A DNA stretch of 64,000 bases from JAEUIE01 sp046350055 (lineage in GTDB: Bacteria > Planctomycetota > Planctomycetia > Gemmatales > HRBIN36): contig JAXMBC010000001.1 in assembly GCA_046350055.1 (NCBI GenBank), positions 124,001 through 188,000 on the forward strand, in the 5' to 3' direction. Positions 61,753-64,000 of the stretch are shown piece after piece. The notes under the pieces were generated by a model that did no database searches, was not told where the DNA came from, and worked only from the letters and a program-made list of their open reading frames with translations. The stretch's first letter is position 1; each line of letters opens with the position of its first letter. The position numbers and the translations under genes are program-made.

Positions 61753-62658
61753 ATGATGCACCATCGGCGTAGCTTTGTCTTTCTGCTTCTCCCCTTCGCG
61801 GCCACGCTTCTCCTGGCAGGCGAAACCCCGGTCAAGTCATTCCACATCACCATTTCTGATTCGGTGATCCGTGGCCAAACTACCCCTGCCGCTGCCATGA
61901 TTCAGATGCAGCCGCTTTCCGAGTTGTTTGCCATTATGGGTGGAGTCAAGCCTCGGTTCAGTTTTGACTCTGCAGAAACCCTGGCTGCAGATCTACAGTC
62001 TGGCAAGGCCCAACTAGGCATCATTTCCGGTATCGAACTGGGATGGCTCGGCGACAAGGCCAATGGGTTGACTCCCCTGGCAATTGCCTACACTTCAGAC
62101 ATCAAACTGAAGGCTTACGTGCTGGCTCGCAAGGATAATCGCTCCTTATCTCTTCGTGATATGAAGGGAAAGAAACTGTCAATGCCTCGCCGCACTCAGC
62201 AACATACCCAGATCTTTCTGCATGATACGCTGACCCGAACTGGCAATTCGCCACAAGGATTTTTTGCTGCTTCCTCTACTCCTCCTGATACAGATGCTGC
62301 CATCGAAGCTGTATTAGACAAGGAAATGGACATTGTCGTTATCGATGGGCAATCATGGGACGTCTATCAGGAACGTAAGCCAGGGCGTGCCAAGAAACTG
62401 ATGGTAATCGCAGAATCTCCCAACTTCCCCACTGCAGCTCTGGTCTATAAGCCAGGCAACATCCCCGAAGTTGAACTGAAGAAGCTGCGCGATGGCCTGT
62501 ACTCAGCCCATACCCAGCCCTTCTGCCGTCAGATCCTCAATTTCTGGCGCATCAGCCAGTTCATTCCCTCTACGCCTGAGTACGACATGTTGGTCAAGAA
62601 CATCGTCAAGGATTTCCCTCAGCCGATTATTCCCGCCAATTTCACTCAATCCAAATAG
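61753..62658 (+). CDS. PhnD-like periplasmic substrate-binding protein
   Basis: A 301-residue exported protein: signal peptide (about 1-22, ending LLAGE) and a two-lobed binding-protein fold as in phosphate/phosphonate-type (PhnD) receptors. The segments LAADLQSGKAQLGIISGIELGWLG and KAYVLARKDNRSLSLRDMKGKKLSMP are typical of the hinge region. No transporter permease or ATPase genes adjoin. It may serve a sensor or a distant ABC transporter. The ATG at 61753 gives the best signal peptide. A terminator follows at 62683. Confidence 0.82.
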   Translation: MMHHRRSFVFLLLPFAATLLLAGETPVKSFHITISDSVIRGQTTPAAAMIQMQPLSELFAIMGGVKPRFSFDSAETLAADLQSGKAQLGIISGIELGWLGDKANGLTPLAIAYTSDIKLKAYVLARKDNRSLSLRDMKGKKLSMPRRTQQHTQIFLHDTLTRTGNSPQGFFAASSTPPDTDAAIEAVLDKEMDIVVIDGQSWDVYQERKPGRAKKLMVIAESPNFPTAALVYKPGNIPEVELKKLRDGLYSAHTQPFCRQILNFWRISQFIPSTPEYDMLVKNIVKDFPQPIIPANFTQSK

Positions 62659-62682
62659 CAACCAGGATTGACACCTTGATCA

Positions 62683-62720
62683 GCCAGGCCGACCGAGACA
62701 ACTCGGTCGGCTTGGCGTTT
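62683..62720 (+). terminator. Rho-independent terminator after the PhnD-like gene
   Basis: GCCAGGCCGACCGAG (62683-62697) pairs with CTCGGTCGGCTTGGC (62702-62716) with one mismatch around a 4-base loop, followed by GTTT. It is 24 bases past the stop codon. Confidence 0.8.
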
Positions 62721-62747
62721 ATATCGTGTCGCAACTAAACTGAACTC

Positions 62748-63266
62748 ATGATGTACTTCGATACAAGTGAATTGCCGATGACGGCGTTGCAGGACCCTCG
62801 GCATCCGTTCCATCTCTATCACATGGAAATGGCACTGGAAGAGGCAGCGATAGCTGTGGAAGAAGATGAGGTGCCAGTAGGAGCAGTGATCGTCTCACTC
62901 GACCGAGGCATCCTGGCGAAAGCACACAATCAGCGAGAGCAACTTAACGATCCAACTGCTCATGCTGAAATGATTGCCTTGACGCAGGCCGCGAATGCCT
63001 TGCGACATTGGCGTCTCCTCAACTGTATCCTGTATGTAACACTGGAGCCATGTCCGATGTGTGCCGGAGCAGTCGTGCAGGCACGACTGCCGATGCTGGT
63101 TTATGGTGCCAAGGACGCCAAAGCTGGTGCATGCCATTCGCTGTACGAGATAACGAATGATGCCCGGCTCAATCATCGAGTAGAAGTTGTGGCAGGTGTG
63201 GAATCAGAACGGTGTGGCGGAATTCTTACCGAGTTCTTCAAGAAAAAACGACAGAAGCTGAACTGA
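62748..63266 (+). CDS. tadA: tRNA-specific adenosine deaminase TadA
   Basis: A 172-residue zinc deaminase that changes wobble A34 to inosine in tRNA-Arg. The catalytic motif is HAEMIAL (about residue 74; His ligand and Glu proton shuttle) and the second zinc site PCPMCAGAVVQ (about 104). The body VEEDEVPVGAVIV is typical. The start is uncertain: the ATG at 62748 is used, but the ATG at 62778 or 62823 would still cover the fold. It follows a terminator, so it has its own promoter. Confidence 0.92.
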   Translation: MMYFDTSELPMTALQDPRHPFHLYHMEMALEEAAIAVEEDEVPVGAVIVSLDRGILAKAHNQREQLNDPTAHAEMIALTQAANALRHWRLLNCILYVTLEPCPMCAGAVVQARLPMLVYGAKDAKAGACHSLYEITNDARLNHRVEVVAGVESERCGGILTEFFKKKRQKLN

Positions 63267-63347
63267 TGCAGGAAGCACTCAATGGAGTTGCAGTAAGTAC
63301 GTCAATCGTTTGACAGTTTCAGCAAAACGCCGTCCATGCTTTCATGT

Positions 63348-63584
63348 CTAATTCCGAACAGTACGTTGCGCGACTCGCTTGCCGACTTTAGCACTACTGA
63401 GTGGCTTCAGTGATACTTCTTCCGTTGGCAGCTTAACTGATCGACGACAACGAGGGCACAATGACATTGTGCCGGCCTTCTCAATACGGAATCGTATCTT
63501 CTGCTGGCAATGCAGGCAACGGGCATGCATGTGAGTAACTTCTTCTTCACCACGCCACCAGGTCAGCAGTTGTTTTACGATCAT
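63348..63584 (-). CDS. Small zinc-ribbon protein
   Basis: A 78-residue protein with two CxxC pairs: MHARCLHCQQKIRF and LCPRCRRSVKLP, spaced 18 residues apart, a zinc ribbon typical of DNA/RNA-associated or planctomycete regulatory proteins. The tail is Lys/Arg/Val-rich. The ATG at 63584 is set by GAGGAA 7 bases upstream. The frame stays open to 63881, adding 99 residues, so a longer protein cannot be excluded; that part does not resemble anything I know. Confidence 0.7.
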   Translation of the reverse strand: MIVKQLLTWWRGEEEVTHMHARCLHCQQKIRFRIEKAGTMSLCPRCRRSVKLPTEEVSLKPLSSAKVGKRVAQRTVRN

Positions 63585-63895
63585 GATTCGGTTCCTCGTT
63601 ACCGTACCTACTAGACGACTGACATCAAAGTTTCGATTGTGGTTCTGAGTAGATTCAACCCCAGCACGTTCACCTAGTCTTGCAATACTCAGAAAGGTCT
63701 CACAGGCGGACTTGTTGTCTACCAAGGCTTCGTAAACCTGTCGAGCCAATTTAACCAAAGCCACCTTAAATGCTGATGATATACCCATGAAAGATGCATG
63801 ATAATCTAGTTCGGCGGGAGAAGTGAGCCAAGTCAGGCGGAGTTGGCTATACAGGTAATTACAAACTCTTCCTATCTGCACGCAGGATGGTCACC
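63585..63895. other. Intergenic or extended-frame region before the dehydrogenase
   Basis: A 311-base gap between the divergent zinc-ribbon and dehydrogenase genes. It is open on the minus strand in frame with the zinc-ribbon gene, but has no ribosome binding site at the far ATG. It probably holds the two divergent promoters; no clear boxes are seen. Confidence 0.45.
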
Positions 63896-64000
63896 ATGCC
63901 TGAGACCGGATTTGTCGCCGCTATGACAGGGGTGCGTCAGCCGTTTAAATTAATGGAGTATCCAGTCCCGGAGCCGGAACCGGGAGCAATTCTGGTTAAG
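63896..64000 (+). CDS. Zinc-type (MDR) alcohol dehydrogenase, 5-prime part
   Basis: Only the first 35 codons are in the window. The sequence MPETGFVAAMTGVRQPFKLM and then EYPVPEPEPGAILVK is the N-terminal GroES-like strand pattern of medium-chain dehydrogenases (VPEPxPGxxLVK). AGGATGG lies shortly before the ATG. The gene runs off the end of the window, so the catalytic zinc and NAD(P) motifs cannot be checked. Confidence 0.72.
   Translation, partial: MPETGFVAAMTGVRQPFKLMEYPVPEPEPGAILVK

Overview
The window reads as a chromosomal segment of a planctomycete, most likely Gemmataceae-like. The reasons are the DUF1559 prepilin-like secreted protein, a BBP7-type outer-membrane barrel, a PEP-CTERM protein, an LptD/OstA-like protein, large Ser/Thr kinases (one with WD40 repeats), a FloA flotillin and duplicated NfeD-type membrane proteins. 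Coding is dense on both strands, mostly in short operons. One tRNA gene (Leu, GAG anticodon) is present. I see no rRNA, no CRISPR array and no prophage.

Layout. 69-4706: three overlapping or closely spaced genes, two small helical proteins and a 1299-residue FtsK/SpoIIIE-type ATPase, resembling the core of a type VII (ESX-like) secretion locus. 4776-8560: mannose-1-phosphate guanylyltransferase, a PhnP-like metallo-hydrolase and an MFS transporter. 8666-12397: an orphan SdhB-type iron-sulfur protein and two NfeD-family membrane proteins. 13925-15523: acyl-CoA carboxylase carboxyltransferase, convergent with an LptD-like protein (15520-18678). 18824-20656: a UbiA prenyltransferase behind a putative toxin-antitoxin-like pair and a small winged-helix protein. 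20758-25204: VOC protein, TPR protein, MnmG, cupin and PEP-CTERM protein. 25310-27987: a two-gene AtuA system plus enoyl-CoA hydratase, suggesting branched-chain or isoprenoid acyl-CoA catabolism. 28082-28743: a REP-associated tyrosine transposase between ~95-base inverted repeats. 28827-33468: two ABC-2 exporter modules. 33925-43572: EamA transporter, membrane protein, YgfZ, BBP7 barrel, YceH, FtsH, ROK kinase and YHYH protein. 43587-57051: WD40 kinase, ArgC, histidine kinase, a secreted protein with a hairpin over its ribosome binding site, methyltransferase, E2-like acyltransferase, Trm112-like protein, lipoproteins, DUF1559 protein and a second kinase. 57348-64000: tRNA-Leu, FloA, LmbE-type deacetylase, TolC-like protein, PhnD-like binding protein, TadA, a zinc-ribbon protein and the start of an alcohol dehydrogenase.

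The most unexpected DNA-level signal is a family of degenerate tandem heptamers (commonest unit GAAGCCA). It occurs at six loci between 5.8 and 31 kb, often as facing inverted arms. It has entered the mnmG reading frame without disrupting it, and it supplies the stop codons of two other genes. Other points worth checking are a serine/threonine kinase with EMG in place of DFG, a histidine kinase whose H-box histidine is displaced, an NfeD protein whose two protease-like domains both lack the expected serine, and a small lipoprotein gene of 58 codons.
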